DNA of 36,534 bases from Candidatus Marinamargulisbacteria bacterium SCGC AG-410-N11 (GTDB lineage: Bacteria; Margulisbacteria; Marinamargulisbacteria; GCA-2716485; AG-410-N11). The DNA lies in assembly GCA_003265895.1 (NCBI GenBank), contig QFBS01000014.1, positions 1-36,534 of the forward strand, given 5' to 3'. Positions within the stretch are counted from its first letter, which is position 1. Every line of letters starts with the position of its first letter. The notes below the pieces were generated by a model that was given only the letters and a program-made list of their open reading frames with translations, had not been told where the DNA came from and did no database searches. The position numbers and the translations under genes are program-made. This document shows, one piece after another, positions 18,347 through 26,677 of the stretch.

Positions 18347-18840
18347 AAAATTTCCTCCATAAATATCCTACCCTTTAAACAATCAAAATAAACTGATTCG
18401 ATATGTTTAAGCTTAGATTAATAATAAATAACAAGCTAAACAACAGTAATACTACAATAATACCAGCTTGATGAGAGAAAATAAAAAAAATCTATTAACG
18501 GCAAACTAGTTAGATTTACGTACTGGAAATATTAACGCTATAAACGAAATAAGTATGTTTGGATATCAAACTTTAAAGATTTAAATCAAAAAAAAAAGTG
18601 ATATATTAAATTAAATATTAAAAGTCAAAAAGATAGGGTATTAGATGTTTTTTTTTGATCTTTGTCTTTGATTCTAAGATATAAACTTATTTTTTTTAAT
18701 GAGGGAATACTTTGAATTTTCAAAAAAACAATACATGGTTTTAGTTTTTTCAATTTAACTCACCCGTTTGCATCTATTGAAAAGTAGGTCATAAACAATT
18801 ATTATTTAATTAAATTAAGTAATAAATGAAGGAGTCGATT
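18347..18840. other. 494-base AT-rich divergent intergenic region
   Basis: The longest gene-free stretch lies between the divergent 1733-aa gene and the BaxI_1 gene. I see no ORF with ribosome site, no RNA gene and no strong hairpin; it contains several A and T runs (near 18590 and 18645-18700). It must hold the promoters of both flanking genes, and only the rightward one is recognisable. Confidence 0.6.
18777..18805 (+). promoter_or_regulatory. Predicted promoter of the BaxI_1/YccA gene
   Basis: TTGAAA (18777-18782), a 17-base spacer and TATTAT (18800-18805) form a good sigma-70-type promoter 35 bases before the chosen ATG. AAGGAG (18829-18834) is in the predicted leader. Confidence 0.6.
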
Positions 18841-19572
18841 ATGATAAATTTAGATAATACATCAAACCCTGCATTATCAGAATCAAATTTTGAAAACATG
18901 TCATTTACGGATTCTAATACAATGACCATTGACGGAACCGTTAATAAAATAGGTCTTTCATTAGTATTAGTAGTTGGCGGAGCCTGTGTAACATGGGCTT
19001 CGTATGATATGAAATGGGTATTATTGGGTGGTATTGGTGGATTTATTTTAGCATTAGTAACAACATTTAAAAAAGAATGGTCGCCAATAACAGTACCGAT
19101 GTATGCTATTTTGGAAGGATTGTTTTTAGGGGCCTTTTCAGGGATGTTAAATCAAACATATCCAGGAATTGCTACTCAGGCGGTAGGTTTAACATTTGCC
19201 ACACTGTTTGGTTTGTTATTTGCCTATCGATCAGGAATGATAAAAGTAACGGACAAATTTAAGACGATGGTTGTAAGTGCTACACTTGGATTAATGGGAT
19301 TTTATTTTATTTCGTTTATTTTGAGTTTATTTGGGTTTAATCCATTTTCGTCAATGTTTGGGTCAGGTATTATTGGCATCGGATTTAGTTTGTTTTGTGT
19401 TGGACTAGCATCTTTAAATTTGGTATTAGATTTTGACTTTATTAAAACCGTGGCACAAAAAGGTGCACCTAAATACATGGAGTGGTATGGTGCTTTTGGT
19501 TTATTAGTAACGCTTATTTGGTTATATATCGAAATCATTAGGTTATTATCTAAATTAAGAAGCAACGATTAA
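18841..19572 (+). CDS. Bax inhibitor-1/YccA family (BaxI_1) integral membrane protein
   Basis: A 243-aa membrane protein with a ~35-residue hydrophilic N-terminus and about seven hydrophobic helices. The start is the ATG at 18841, six bases after AAGGAG; the in-frame ATG at 18826 would place the ribosome site inside the gene. The pattern of helices, the central P-I-T-V-P-M-Y-A-I-L-E-G segment, VLDFDFI with paired aspartates and the closing KYMEWYGAFGLLVTLIWLY fit the BaxI_1 branch. Relatives (YccA, YbhL, BsYetJ) are linked to FtsH regulation or act as pH-sensitive calcium leak channels. The physiological role here is not deducible from the context. Confidence 0.88.
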   Translation: MINLDNTSNPALSESNFENMSFTDSNTMTIDGTVNKIGLSLVLVVGGACVTWASYDMKWVLLGGIGGFILALVTTFKKEWSPITVPMYAILEGLFLGAFSGMLNQTYPGIATQAVGLTFATLFGLLFAYRSGMIKVTDKFKTMVVSATLGLMGFYFISFILSLFGFNPFSSMFGSGIIGIGFSLFCVGLASLNLVLDFDFIKTVAQKGAPKYMEWYGAFGLLVTLIWLYIEIIRLLSKLRSND

Positions 19573-19575
19573 GTT

Positions 19576-19989
19576 TTATAAGGTAGGGTTTAAGAACGCA
19601 TCCCGAATATCATTAGGAATTTTTAACGGCTTCCAATTAGCTTCATTTAAGCATGCAAGCGTAATAGAAGCCGTACAAATTTTATCTTGGTCACGATGAA
19701 TGTCGTTAGAAAGTATTAACGATGCCAACCCTATTTTTTGAACATATATCGAAACACAAAAACGATCACTAAATCGTAACGGGTTAAAAAACTTTATATT
19801 AATATCGGTAGGAATAAACCCAATTTGTCTGGCTTGGAGGTCGACATAAGGACAGTTTAAGTGATCTAATAGTTCAATGCGTGCAGCTTCTAGCCAGTAT
19901 AAATATTGAGCATGATAAACGATTCCGGCAGCATCTGTATCGCCAAAATAAACACGGTGTTTCCAGGTAAACGGAGTCTCCGATATCAT
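19576..19989 (-). CDS. ybgC: YbgC-type acyl-CoA thioesterase (hotdog fold)
   Basis: A 137-aa hotdog-fold thioesterase. The 4-hydroxybenzoyl-CoA thioesterase/YbgC signature is intact: VYFGDTDAAGIVYHAQYLYW with the catalytic aspartate, then LEAARIELL. YbgC homologues hydrolyse short- and medium-chain acyl-CoA and sit near tol-pal in many gammaproteobacteria; no tol gene is present here. Its ATG overlaps the TGA of the upstream DUF502 gene (ATGA), so the two are translationally coupled. It converges on the BaxI_1 gene with a 3-base gap. Confidence 0.93.
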   Translation of the reverse strand: MISETPFTWKHRVYFGDTDAAGIVYHAQYLYWLEAARIELLDHLNCPYVDLQARQIGFIPTDINIKFFNPLRFSDRFCVSIYVQKIGLASLILSNDIHRDQDKICTASITLACLNEANWKPLKIPNDIRDAFLNPTL

Positions 19990-20594
19990 TTCATTTTAGC
20001 GTATTCTTTACTAAGTAAATCACAAGACCCTGTTCCACAACCAATAATGGATCTCATGGCAGACTCAACTGGAATTTCAACCGGATGAACAAATTCTCTT
20101 TTTAAATGAAAAATATTACCAGATGTAGGGTTAGGGCCTGTCGGAACAAAAACAGTTACTCGATCAGACGACGAGTCATCGGTTACAAACGCAGTAGATA
20201 ACGTTGAGTTTTCAAATAATTGAACTAGAGCAACCTGACTAAACGGTGATTTTTTACGGCCAATAAGTTGAAATACAGTTTCTTTGATTAGCGTGTAACC
20301 GGGCGCTATTTTAAGAACGCGTTTTTCTAGTTGATGATGAATAAAGTGCCCAACTTTTGTTTTAACAAAAGCTCCTATGATAACTAAGAATGCAAAAATT
20401 AATCCTAACACGATCATGTCAGCAACTAGTGGCGGTAACTGGAACTGTAATAAAATTAAACTAGTTAGAGGTTCGATTAATTGATTTACAGATTTAAATA
20501 ACCAATTAATAACAAATAGAGAAATACCTACAGGAAGAAAAACAAGAAGACCAGATAATAAGCTTAGCGTTAAAAAGTTTTTAATTAATTTCAT
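19986..20594 (-). CDS. DUF502 family membrane protein
   Basis: A 202-aa protein with two transmembrane helices near the N-terminus (about 9-32 and 58-78) and a soluble C-terminal domain. The start MKLIKNFLTLSLLSGLLVFLP and the motifs PGYTLIKETVFQLIG, VFVPTGPNPTSGNIF and the MRSIIGCGTG region identify DUF502 (PF04367). The family's function is unknown. An AAGGAG lies 11 bases before the ATG, a long spacing. It is coupled to ybgC through an ATGA overlap. The 249-base gap upstream, shared with hemJ, is AT-rich and shows no clear promoter on this strand. Confidence 0.92.
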   Translation of the reverse strand: MKLIKNFLTLSLLSGLLVFLPVGISLFVINWLFKSVNQLIEPLTSLILLQFQLPPLVADMIVLGLIFAFLVIIGAFVKTKVGHFIHHQLEKRVLKIAPGYTLIKETVFQLIGRKKSPFSQVALVQLFENSTLSTAFVTDDSSSDRVTVFVPTGPNPTSGNIFHLKREFVHPVEIPVESAMRSIIGCGTGSCDLLSKEYAKMK

Positions 20595-20830
20595 AGTGGT
20601 AGTTTCTCCTTTAAATTTCGAATGATATTAATTATTCCTCAAAAAAAAATTTTGAAACATATTATTTTTGAAATTAACTAATTAATTGGGTTTGGTCAAG
20701 TGCTAGAGCCTATTTGAACTAGAAATAAAATTAGATTTGATAAGAATTGACATCGGCTATAAACGATAAAAGAGAATTGGTTAGTTAATAACATTGATAG
20801 AATAACCTCCCATATTTTGGGTTAAAAAGT

Positions 20831-20836
20831 TATAAT
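20831..20836 (+). promoter_or_regulatory. Possible leaderless -10 box of hemJ
   Basis: TATAAT ends seven bases before the hemJ ATG, where transcription would begin on the start codon. No Shine-Dalgarno is present (ttataataatattaATG). The -35 region at 16-18-bp spacing does not match the consensus, so this is weaker than the ispG, mutY and glutaredoxin examples. Confidence 0.35.
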
Positions 20837-20843
20837 AATATTA

Positions 20844-21365
20844 ATGCTATATGAATTTATAAAACCACTACATGTAATTTTTATGACGTTTTGGATGGCG
20901 GGCGTGTTCTTTCTGGGCCGCATGATTATATATTATGTTGATGCCAAAAAAGAGCCCGAAAATATTCGTTCAAACATACAGGCGTACTTTACTAAAGCGC
21001 AAACAAGAATTTGGAACATTATTATTTTGCCATCTATGACATTAACAATTAGTGCTGGTTTTTATTTAGCGTATATATTGAAGTTGTTTTCTCAAGGCTG
21101 GTTTCACTTTAAATTACTAATGGTGTTTTTATTAGTGGCACATACCATTCATTTACGGGTATTAGGAGTGCGTGTAAAATGTCGTTCAGTTTCATCTTCT
21201 AAATTATTAAGACTTTATAATGAAGTTCCTGCTTTGTTATTGGTAATGATTGTGTTTGCTATTTATTTTCGCAGTATCGTAACCACATTAAGTGGTACCC
21301 TTATATTTTTTGGTGTTGTATTAAGTCTTGTTATGTTGATATTGAAATTAATCAATAGAAAATAA
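20844..21365 (+). CDS. hemJ: HemJ/UPF0093-type membrane protein (putative protoporphyrinogen IX oxidase)
   Basis: A 173-aa protein with about four or five membrane helices. It opens MLYEFIKPLHVIFMTFWMAG followed by a Gly-Arg (FFLGR), corresponding to the conserved His and Arg of HemJ; W-FHFKLLMV with the conserved Lys and HTIHLR follow, then LLRLYNEVPALLL. HemJ oxidises protoporphyrinogen IX to protoporphyrin IX in heme synthesis of many Gram-negatives that lack HemG/HemY. It is about 30 residues longer than the common ~140-aa form. The ATG at 20844 opens the conserved N-terminus, so no upstream start is needed, but it has no ribosome site. Confidence 0.78.
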   Translation: MLYEFIKPLHVIFMTFWMAGVFFLGRMIIYYVDAKKEPENIRSNIQAYFTKAQTRIWNIIILPSMTLTISAGFYLAYILKLFSQGWFHFKLLMVFLLVAHTIHLRVLGVRVKCRSVSSSKLLRLYNEVPALLLVMIVFAIYFRSIVTTLSGTLIFFGVVLSLVMLILKLINRK

Positions 21366-21411
21366 AGTTTTTAAATTATTATTTAGAGAATTTTTATTGG
21401 TTAATTCTTCT

Positions 21412-23526
21412 TCATTTTGCTAATCTTTCTGATAATCTTGAGTCGGGATTAGGTTTCTGCTTAATGGCTCTATCTAAACCTAAAGCCAATTCACAATTGT
21501 TAGTTGAATTTCCACCTTGAAGATGTTTTCTGAATGTATCAAAAGTAATAGTCTTCCCTGTTTTCATAGCGCCATTATCCAAAGTCCCATATCTATGATT
21601 ATTAACATTACCTCTTTCTAAAGAAGTTTCTGCAACTGAAGAAATAAGCAATGAGCCAACATTGCATGCAGCGGCTACAGGGATCCCAACACCCGTTAGA
21701 TTTAGTACTAAAGACGAAATGCCTAGCGCTGTTCGACTCGATTTTGCAGCTATCTTCCATTGAATAAATTTTTGTTTTTTTTCTGCTGAAGATAATTTGC
21801 TTTTTAGAAGTTTTTTTTCAATAATATCAAATTCTTGATCTAAGGCACGGTTTTGTTGCGAGACTTCTTCTTCTATAAACTCTTGAACTTTAGCTGTGTA
21901 CTCTGGGCTATCTGTTTCCAGATTTGCTAATTTTTCTTTTAACACGCTAACACGGGTGTCTGACGAAGATAATGAACGGATATAAGCGCCAGTTTGTAAG
22001 GTGTTATTCAATATAGAAAGACCTTGTAAGGTTACAGATCCAATATCCACGGCAGTTCCTGCTATATCAGCTAAGGTTTGTATGTTGTCTGCGATTAATT
22101 CATTTTCTAGAGTTGATAATTTAGGTAGTATGTCTGGATTTAAGGCCGTATCTTTCAAAACAGTTTCTATACCGTTACTTGTCTCACCAGTAAAGGGTTG
22201 CGATGGGGTGCTGTTATTAAATTTTGAAGCAGCGTTTCCAGCTTTAATTGCATCAGAACCAATTGCTGAAGATTTTGTTTTATTTTTAGCAGCAATAGAC
22301 ATGGCTTTTATTTTTCTTAAAACTGTTTGTTCTTTTTTTCTTGCTAAGTTTTTAATATCTGTAGCTGATATACTTCCAAATTTGTTGAATGAAGATAAAA
22401 TAGGCACTGAATACCCAGCCTTGTAAATTGAAACACCCGCTACATCTTTATTTAAAAGCTTAGTTAAGATCTGTTTAGTTGTTCCTAACCCAGTAGGTAA
22501 ATTCTTCATTAAAGAATTAGTAAGCATGTTTAGTTCAACTGAGTTGAGTTGTGTCTCTAGCGCAGCATGCTTTGAACGATTTGTTTTTTGATTAATGTTT
22601 GAAATTGAAAGAGCCCGTAATTGTTGAACTGATTGTTTTCCTTTAGATAAGAAGCTATCGTATGCAGTATCATCTAACCATCCTTTTTCTTTTAACGTAT
22701 CTGCTAAAATAATAACACGTTGAAAAGCAATCGCATGTTTTGGTTTGAAATTGTCAAAACGATCATCAGGCATAAACGTGTGAATACTTTTATTGAAGAC
22801 TCTTCGACCTTTCATTAGTTCTTTTTTGAGTTTATTGTTATCGCGGTCAAAATCGAGAGCTGATTCCAGTGAAGTATATTTATTTCCAACCTTTACATAA
22901 ATTTCACCACTATTATCTTTGTAAAATATATTATACTCAATTTTTGAACCTTCTGTTAAGTTAGTTGCCAAAGCATAATTACTTGGAAGTGGTCTTGCAT
23001 TTACTTGTGCTTTAGATTCTGTTGTCGTTGTGTTATTTTCAAAAGCTTTTTTGAATATCTTAAGTTCAGAAATGAAATTATTTACGCTTGTTCTTTTTGA
23101 ATTTATTTCTTCATTTAATACTGGGTGGGCGCGGCTTAGTAACGGATTTTCAAAATCATGCGAATTTTGGTACGTGGTATGTGCTCGTGTCCAATTCGAA
23201 AATAGAATTTTTTCACATTGAACATTTATAATATCTTGTAATTGTGAATTTTTGTTTTGTTTATATTGCTCAATTAGGTTTTTTAATACCTTAATCTCAC
23301 GCTTAAGGCTTTTAAAGTCATCGGATTGAGATAAACTGTTTGAAAAGGAAATTTTATTGAGTTTGTCCGCTAAGTCAGTCACTAGACTGGAGTCTGCTGG
23401 CTTAAATTCTGATTTATCTGGGAATGTTGTTGTATTTAGTTTGCTAGGCACTCGTGTAATTGTTGATTTGGAAGGAAGAGGCCCAGCAGCCTTACATAAA
23501 GGGTTTGTAAAAGAAAAGATTGCCAT
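21412..23526 (-). CDS. 704-aa hypothetical protein, effector candidate
   Basis: I do not recognise the family. The start is the ATG at 23526, eight bases after a G-rich AGGGGGG ribosome site; upstream in-frame codons to 23559 lack one. The protein begins MAIFSFTNPLCKAAGPLPS, has a coiled-coil-like segment at about 60-100, a central Lys/Asn-rich helical body and, near the C-terminus, two hydrophobic stretches (about 490-525 and 605-650, the latter GISSLVLNLTGVGIPVAAA) separated by a Glu-rich helix. The hydrophobic pair could insert into a membrane. There is no Sec signal. Composition resembles the other effector candidates. A tandem 11-bp repeat lies 59-80 bases upstream. It converges on hemJ. 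Confidence 0.7.
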   Translation of the reverse strand: MAIFSFTNPLCKAAGPLPSKSTITRVPSKLNTTTFPDKSEFKPADSSLVTDLADKLNKISFSNSLSQSDDFKSLKREIKVLKNLIEQYKQNKNSQLQDIINVQCEKILFSNWTRAHTTYQNSHDFENPLLSRAHPVLNEEINSKRTSVNNFISELKIFKKAFENNTTTTESKAQVNARPLPSNYALATNLTEGSKIEYNIFYKDNSGEIYVKVGNKYTSLESALDFDRDNNKLKKELMKGRRVFNKSIHTFMPDDRFDNFKPKHAIAFQRVIILADTLKEKGWLDDTAYDSFLSKGKQSVQQLRALSISNINQKTNRSKHAALETQLNSVELNMLTNSLMKNLPTGLGTTKQILTKLLNKDVAGVSIYKAGYSVPILSSFNKFGSISATDIKNLARKKEQTVLRKIKAMSIAAKNKTKSSAIGSDAIKAGNAASKFNNSTPSQPFTGETSNGIETVLKDTALNPDILPKLSTLENELIADNIQTLADIAGTAVDIGSVTLQGLSILNNTLQTGAYIRSLSSSDTRVSVLKEKLANLETDSPEYTAKVQEFIEEEVSQQNRALDQEFDIIEKKLLKSKLSSAEKKQKFIQWKIAAKSSRTALGISSLVLNLTGVGIPVAAACNVGSLLISSVAETSLERGNVNNHRYGTLDNGAMKTGKTITFDTFRKHLQGGNSTNNCELALGLDRAIKQKPNPDSRLSERLAK

Positions 23527-23584
23527 AAATATTACCCCCCTAATAGGAAATATACCCAAAATTAAAGAAATTAAAACATGGTGT

Positions 23585-23606
23585 TTTACATCTGATTTAC
23601 ATCTGA
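23585..23606 (-). promoter_or_regulatory. Tandem 11-bp direct repeat, possible activator site
   Basis: TTTACATCTGA occurs twice in direct tandem (23585-23595 and 23596-23606). On the minus strand it lies upstream of a possible -10 (TATATT, complement of 23549-23554) that lacks a good -35 (GTTTTA). An 11-bp period places both half-sites on one face of the helix, the layout of OmpR/PhoB-family response-regulator sites. It would then control the 704-aa gene. The rest of 23607-23886, up to the divergent carrier-like gene, shows nothing else clear. Confidence 0.4.
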
Positions 23607-23886
23607 ATAAAGCCTTGTAATTAAGATTAATTACAAAAGCTTAACAAAATCCTAACAATTATGTCTTTTTTTAGAAAAAAAGTATCAAATTTGAAATAAA
23701 ATTACAAAATGTTATTATTTTGAGTAGATAAAAATTTGATTCTAGCTAAAATAGAACAGATATTTTAGGCAAAATTTAGAAAAACAGCTAAGAATTACCT
23801 AGTAGTTGGCATGAAATTAACAAAATTATTAAAAAATAAAACGTAAAACTAAATAATAGTTTTAAATATAAATTGGAGAAAAGTTT

Positions 23887-24711
23887 GTGACAATATCGTT
23901 ATATCAAAATAAAAGTATCAGATCATATAAAACGAGATCCCCAATGGCCTGCAGCCCCGGTGTTTCATCTTTAACAGCATCTTCGTTAGCTAGTGCTTCG
24001 ATGTCTGGCTCATTTTCAATGTTATGCGGAGTTCCGTTAACAAATATCGGTATCCAAGCTGCTAAAAAACCAAAAGCTTGTTTATTGGAAATTGTAAAGT
24101 TATCTAATAAAAAAGGCTTGTTTAGAGGCGCTTCGCGGCCAGTTACGATGGCGATTCCTCAATTTGCTTTATTAGGTCCCGTTTATAAGGAATTAAATTC
24201 AAAGTATCAGTTAGGTAAGTGGAGTACAATAGGCCTTCTAAGTACAGTAGAATCTTTAGTAACTTATACTGTAGGAAAACAAAGTGCACAAAAATTTTAT
24301 TACGGAAAAATAATCGATCATTCATTAAGACCTATGGGAGTAGGATTTGGAGCCTTACTATCTCGAAATGTAATTGCGATGGCAGGTTTACGTATATTGT
24401 CTCCTACCATAGAAGATAGTTTAGAGTCGATTGCAAAAAATTCCCTAAAAAACAGTGAAAGTGCAAATACGGGGCTAAAGTTTACAAGCAATCTTTTAGC
24501 AAATTGTTCAGCCGGTGCTGTATCAACAATCCCTCATACGATATTTAATGAGCAAGTTATAAATCCTGAACGAACAATCAAGAAAATTTTAATAGATCAG
24601 TATAAAGATAATGGAATATCATCTCTAACAAAGCAAGCTAGTATTAGAGGTGCACGATTAGGCTGTGTTTATACTATTTTTGCAACTTTAGAAAACAAAT
24701 TTATGAGTTAA
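23887..24711 (+). CDS. Mitochondrial-carrier-like (SLC25/MCF) protein, effector candidate
   Basis: A 274-aa protein starting at GTG (23887), eight bases after GGAG. It has the size and threefold layout of mitochondrial carriers: repeats at about 30-105, 113-190 and 195-270. Repeat 1 has a Gly/Ser-rich helix, PLTNIGIQ in the place of the PxDxxKxRxQ signature, then GLFRG (77-81), RPVTMAIPQFALLGPVYKEL. Repeat 2 ends GFGALLSRN...SP. Repeat 3 has SAGAVSTIPHTIFNEQ and a closing RGARLGCVYTIFATLENKF. Signature charges are degenerate, so transport is uncertain. The first 67 residues contain no acidic residue and several Arg/Lys, which would suit mitochondrial import. Legionella LncP is a known secreted carrier of this family; the analogy is inference. 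It overlaps mutY convergently by 11 bases. Confidence 0.62.
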   Translation: MTISLYQNKSIRSYKTRSPMACSPGVSSLTASSLASASMSGSFSMLCGVPLTNIGIQAAKKPKACLLEIVKLSNKKGLFRGASRPVTMAIPQFALLGPVYKELNSKYQLGKWSTIGLLSTVESLVTYTVGKQSAQKFYYGKIIDHSLRPMGVGFGALLSRNVIAMAGLRILSPTIEDSLESIAKNSLKNSESANTGLKFTSNLLANCSAGAVSTIPHTIFNEQVINPERTIKKILIDQYKDNGISSLTKQASIRGARLGCVYTIFATLENKFMS

Positions 24712-25756
24712 TAATAAGTGGAATTAATGATTTATTGGCTTTAGGAAAAGGCAGGTCGTGAAGTGTTTTGGGAGACACCCACTTTAAGTCACTAGCACTT
24801 TTAGCAATAGGAGTACCTGATACATATTCACAGTGATAAGCATGTAGTGTAATTTTAAAATGCGAATAGGCATGCTTAATAACACCATATACAGCACCCA
24901 CCTTAATTTGAATATCAACTTCCTCATTGACTTCCCGAATTAAAGCTTGTTTTAACGACTCTCCTTTTTCTAATTTACCCCCAGGAAATTCCCAAAGACC
25001 ACCAAGCATTTGGTCTTCTTTACGTTTAGTAATTAAAACTTTATCATCTTTCCAAATCACACCAACAACAATCGTATGATGAGGAACCGCAGCTTTTTTT
25101 GGTTTATAGGGTAATTCTGCTATTTTTTGAGAATGAAAAGCAAAACACTTTTCTTGTAGTGGGCAAGTCGAGCATAGCGGGTCCTTTGGTTTACAAATAA
25201 GAGCCCCTAATTCCATAATAGCTTGATTAAAGTCGCTAGGTTTAACATCTTGAATGTATGGAGTTAATCGATCCGTTAACATAGTTCGAGTTGTCATTTT
25301 CATAATATCATCAAAAATTCCCCAATAACGGGTAAACACCCGAAGTACATTGCCATCTACAACAGGAACTGGCTCTTCAAAAGCAATGCTACCTATTGCT
25401 GCTGCAATATAGGGCCCAATTCCAGGTAATGTTAATAGTGTTTTATAATTATTAGGTACAGTGCCATTAAAATCATTAACGATAATTTTAGCGGCTTTAT
25501 GTAAATTACGAGCACGAGAATAATAACCTAATCCTTCCCATGCCTTTAAAACTTTTTCTAAAGGAGCATCTGCCAGAGATTGTATTGTCGGAAATTGAGT
25601 CATAAATCGTTCAAAGTAGGGGATAACGGTAACGACTTGAGTTTGTTGTAACATCATTTCACTAATCCATGTACCATAAGCAGATGGGTTTTGTCGCCAT
25701 GGCATTGGTCGCTGTTGTTTGGAAAACCAGTCAAGTAAATTAAAAGTCCAATTCAT
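24701..25756 (-). CDS. mutY: A/G-specific adenine DNA glycosylase MutY with intact Nudix box
   Basis: A 351-aa MutY, which removes adenine mispaired with 8-oxoguanine. The catalytic E33 (SEMMLQQTQ), the helix-hairpin-helix LPGIGPYIAAAI and D134 (VVDGNV) are present. The [4Fe-4S] ligands C188, C195, C198 and C204 have the C-x6-C-x2-C-x5-C spacing. The C-terminal MutT-like domain carries a complete Nudix signature: G260, E266, R274-E275 and E278-E279 in GKLEKGE...REVNEE, which is degenerate in E. coli MutY. It may therefore also hydrolyse an oxidised nucleotide, though this is unproven. The gene has no ribosome site but a promoter placed for leaderless transcription. It lies downstream of grxD/ibaG. 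Confidence 0.96.
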   Translation of the reverse strand: MNWTFNLLDWFSKQQRPMPWRQNPSAYGTWISEMMLQQTQVVTVIPYFERFMTQFPTIQSLADAPLEKVLKAWEGLGYYSRARNLHKAAKIIVNDFNGTVPNNYKTLLTLPGIGPYIAAAIGSIAFEEPVPVVDGNVLRVFTRYWGIFDDIMKMTTRTMLTDRLTPYIQDVKPSDFNQAIMELGALICKPKDPLCSTCPLQEKCFAFHSQKIAELPYKPKKAAVPHHTIVVGVIWKDDKVLITKRKEDQMLGGLWEFPGGKLEKGESLKQALIREVNEEVDIQIKVGAVYGVIKHAYSHFKITLHAYHCEYVSGTPIAKSASDLKWVSPKTLHDLPFPKANKSLIPLIINS

Positions 25757-25762
25757 TTAATT

Positions 25763-25791
25763 ATGATAAATCAGAAATAATATACAGGCAA
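25763..25791 (-). promoter_or_regulatory. Predicted mutY promoter, leaderless type
   Basis: On the minus strand TTGCCT (25791-25786), a 17-base spacer and TATCAT (25768-25763) end six bases before the mutY ATG. No Shine-Dalgarno lies in that gap (aattaa). The arrangement matches the ispG and glutaredoxin promoters. Confidence 0.45.
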
Positions 25792-25820
25792 TCATTCCAT
25801 AAATGTCTAATAAAAAATAG

Positions 25821-26339
25821 TTAAACTGAAAAATTTAGTGTATCAAGTATCGATTGAATATGGTTAAGATTAGATTTAGAGCTGTTTTGATAGTAATTTG
25901 AAAATGCCTGTTTAAGCTCTATTTTTTGACTTTCCGACATTTGAACATTAATTATATAAGTTACTTGTTGATATGTCCGGTTACGACGAAAGCAGCATAG
26001 ATTAGTTTTTTGCGTCTGATATAAAAAATCTATAATATCATCAGTGAGTTGTTTAGAATGATCTAGTTCAAAAGTCCGACATTTAGGTTCTTGAAGGTCA
26101 GCAAGCTTAATATCACAACCAAACGCATCCAAAATATTTTGAGGTGTGGATCGACCTTGTTGGTTTAAATAACATAGACTATTAATTTCGGGTAGTTTAG
26201 AAAGCGATATAATGGGGGGGACTTTAGTGTTAACACCAAACGCCTTCATCATATCCTCTGATTTAGATTTTTCTGAAATGCTAACCCATTTAGTTTCTGT
26301 GATAGATTTGTTATGCTTTAATGCGCTAACACGGTGCAT
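25821..26339 (-). CDS. Hypothetical 172-aa protein with repeated AFG motif
   Basis: I do not recognise the family. The protein contains two similar short units, MMKAFGVNTKVP (about 30-41) and NILDAFGCDIKLA (68-80), and a Cys/Arg-containing segment LCCFRRNR near 115-121, followed by a helical C-terminus. It has no signal peptide or membrane segment. The ATG at 26339 lies five bases after the grxD stop with no good ribosome site, so translation may be coupled to grxD. Position in the redox operon may be incidental; its cysteines do not form a CxxC motif. Confidence 0.6.
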   Translation of the reverse strand: MHRVSALKHNKSITETKWVSISEKSKSEDMMKAFGVNTKVPPIISLSKLPEINSLCYLNQQGRSTPQNILDAFGCDIKLADLQEPKCRTFELDHSKQLTDDIIDFLYQTQKTNLCCFRRNRTYQQVTYIINVQMSESQKIELKQAFSNYYQNSSKSNLNHIQSILDTLNFSV

Positions 26340-26344
26340 AAAAA

Positions 26345-26656
26345 TTAACTAAGCATATCCTTTAATTCGCCATTTTGAAACAGCTCTGTAATGATATCGC
26401 AACCACCAATAAACTCTTTATTTACATAAAGTTGAGGAATTGTAGGCCAATCAGAGTATTCTTTAATACCTTGTCGTAATTCTTCATCAAGTAAAACATC
26501 TCTAATTTCAAATTCAACATCTAATTGGTTCAAGATGTGAACAACCTGAGCCGAAAACCCACACTGAGGTGCCATTTTGTTACCTTTCATAAATAACAAA
26601 ACTTTGTTGTTTTCAATATCTTTTTTTATTTGTTCTTTTGTTTCAGTTAATGTCAT
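26345..26656 (-). CDS. grxD: Monothiol glutaredoxin GrxD (Grx4 type)
   Basis: A 103-aa monothiol glutaredoxin of the CGFS class. It has KVLLFMKGN, the active site PQCGFS (C32), then WPTIPQLYVNKEFIGGCDI with the cis-proline and glutathione-binding Gly-Gly-Cys-Asp. CGFS glutaredoxins bind a glutathione-ligated [2Fe-2S] cluster and transfer it, often in a complex with BolA-family proteins. The adjacent upstream gene is the BolA-family ibaG, 21 bases away, which supports a joint role in cluster delivery. An AGGAG (complement of 26665-26669 region) precedes the ATG. Confidence 0.97.
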   Translation of the reverse strand: MTLTETKEQIKKDIENNKVLLFMKGNKMAPQCGFSAQVVHILNQLDVEFEIRDVLLDEELRQGIKEYSDWPTIPQLYVNKEFIGGCDIITELFQNGELKDMLS

Positions 26657-26677
26657 TATAAAACTCCTAATTAAATT

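Noticed and set aside
21384..21407. Possible bidirectional terminator between hemJ and the 704-aa gene
   Set aside because: AGAATT pairs with AATTCT across a 10-base loop; a six-base, mostly A/T stem is too weak to call.
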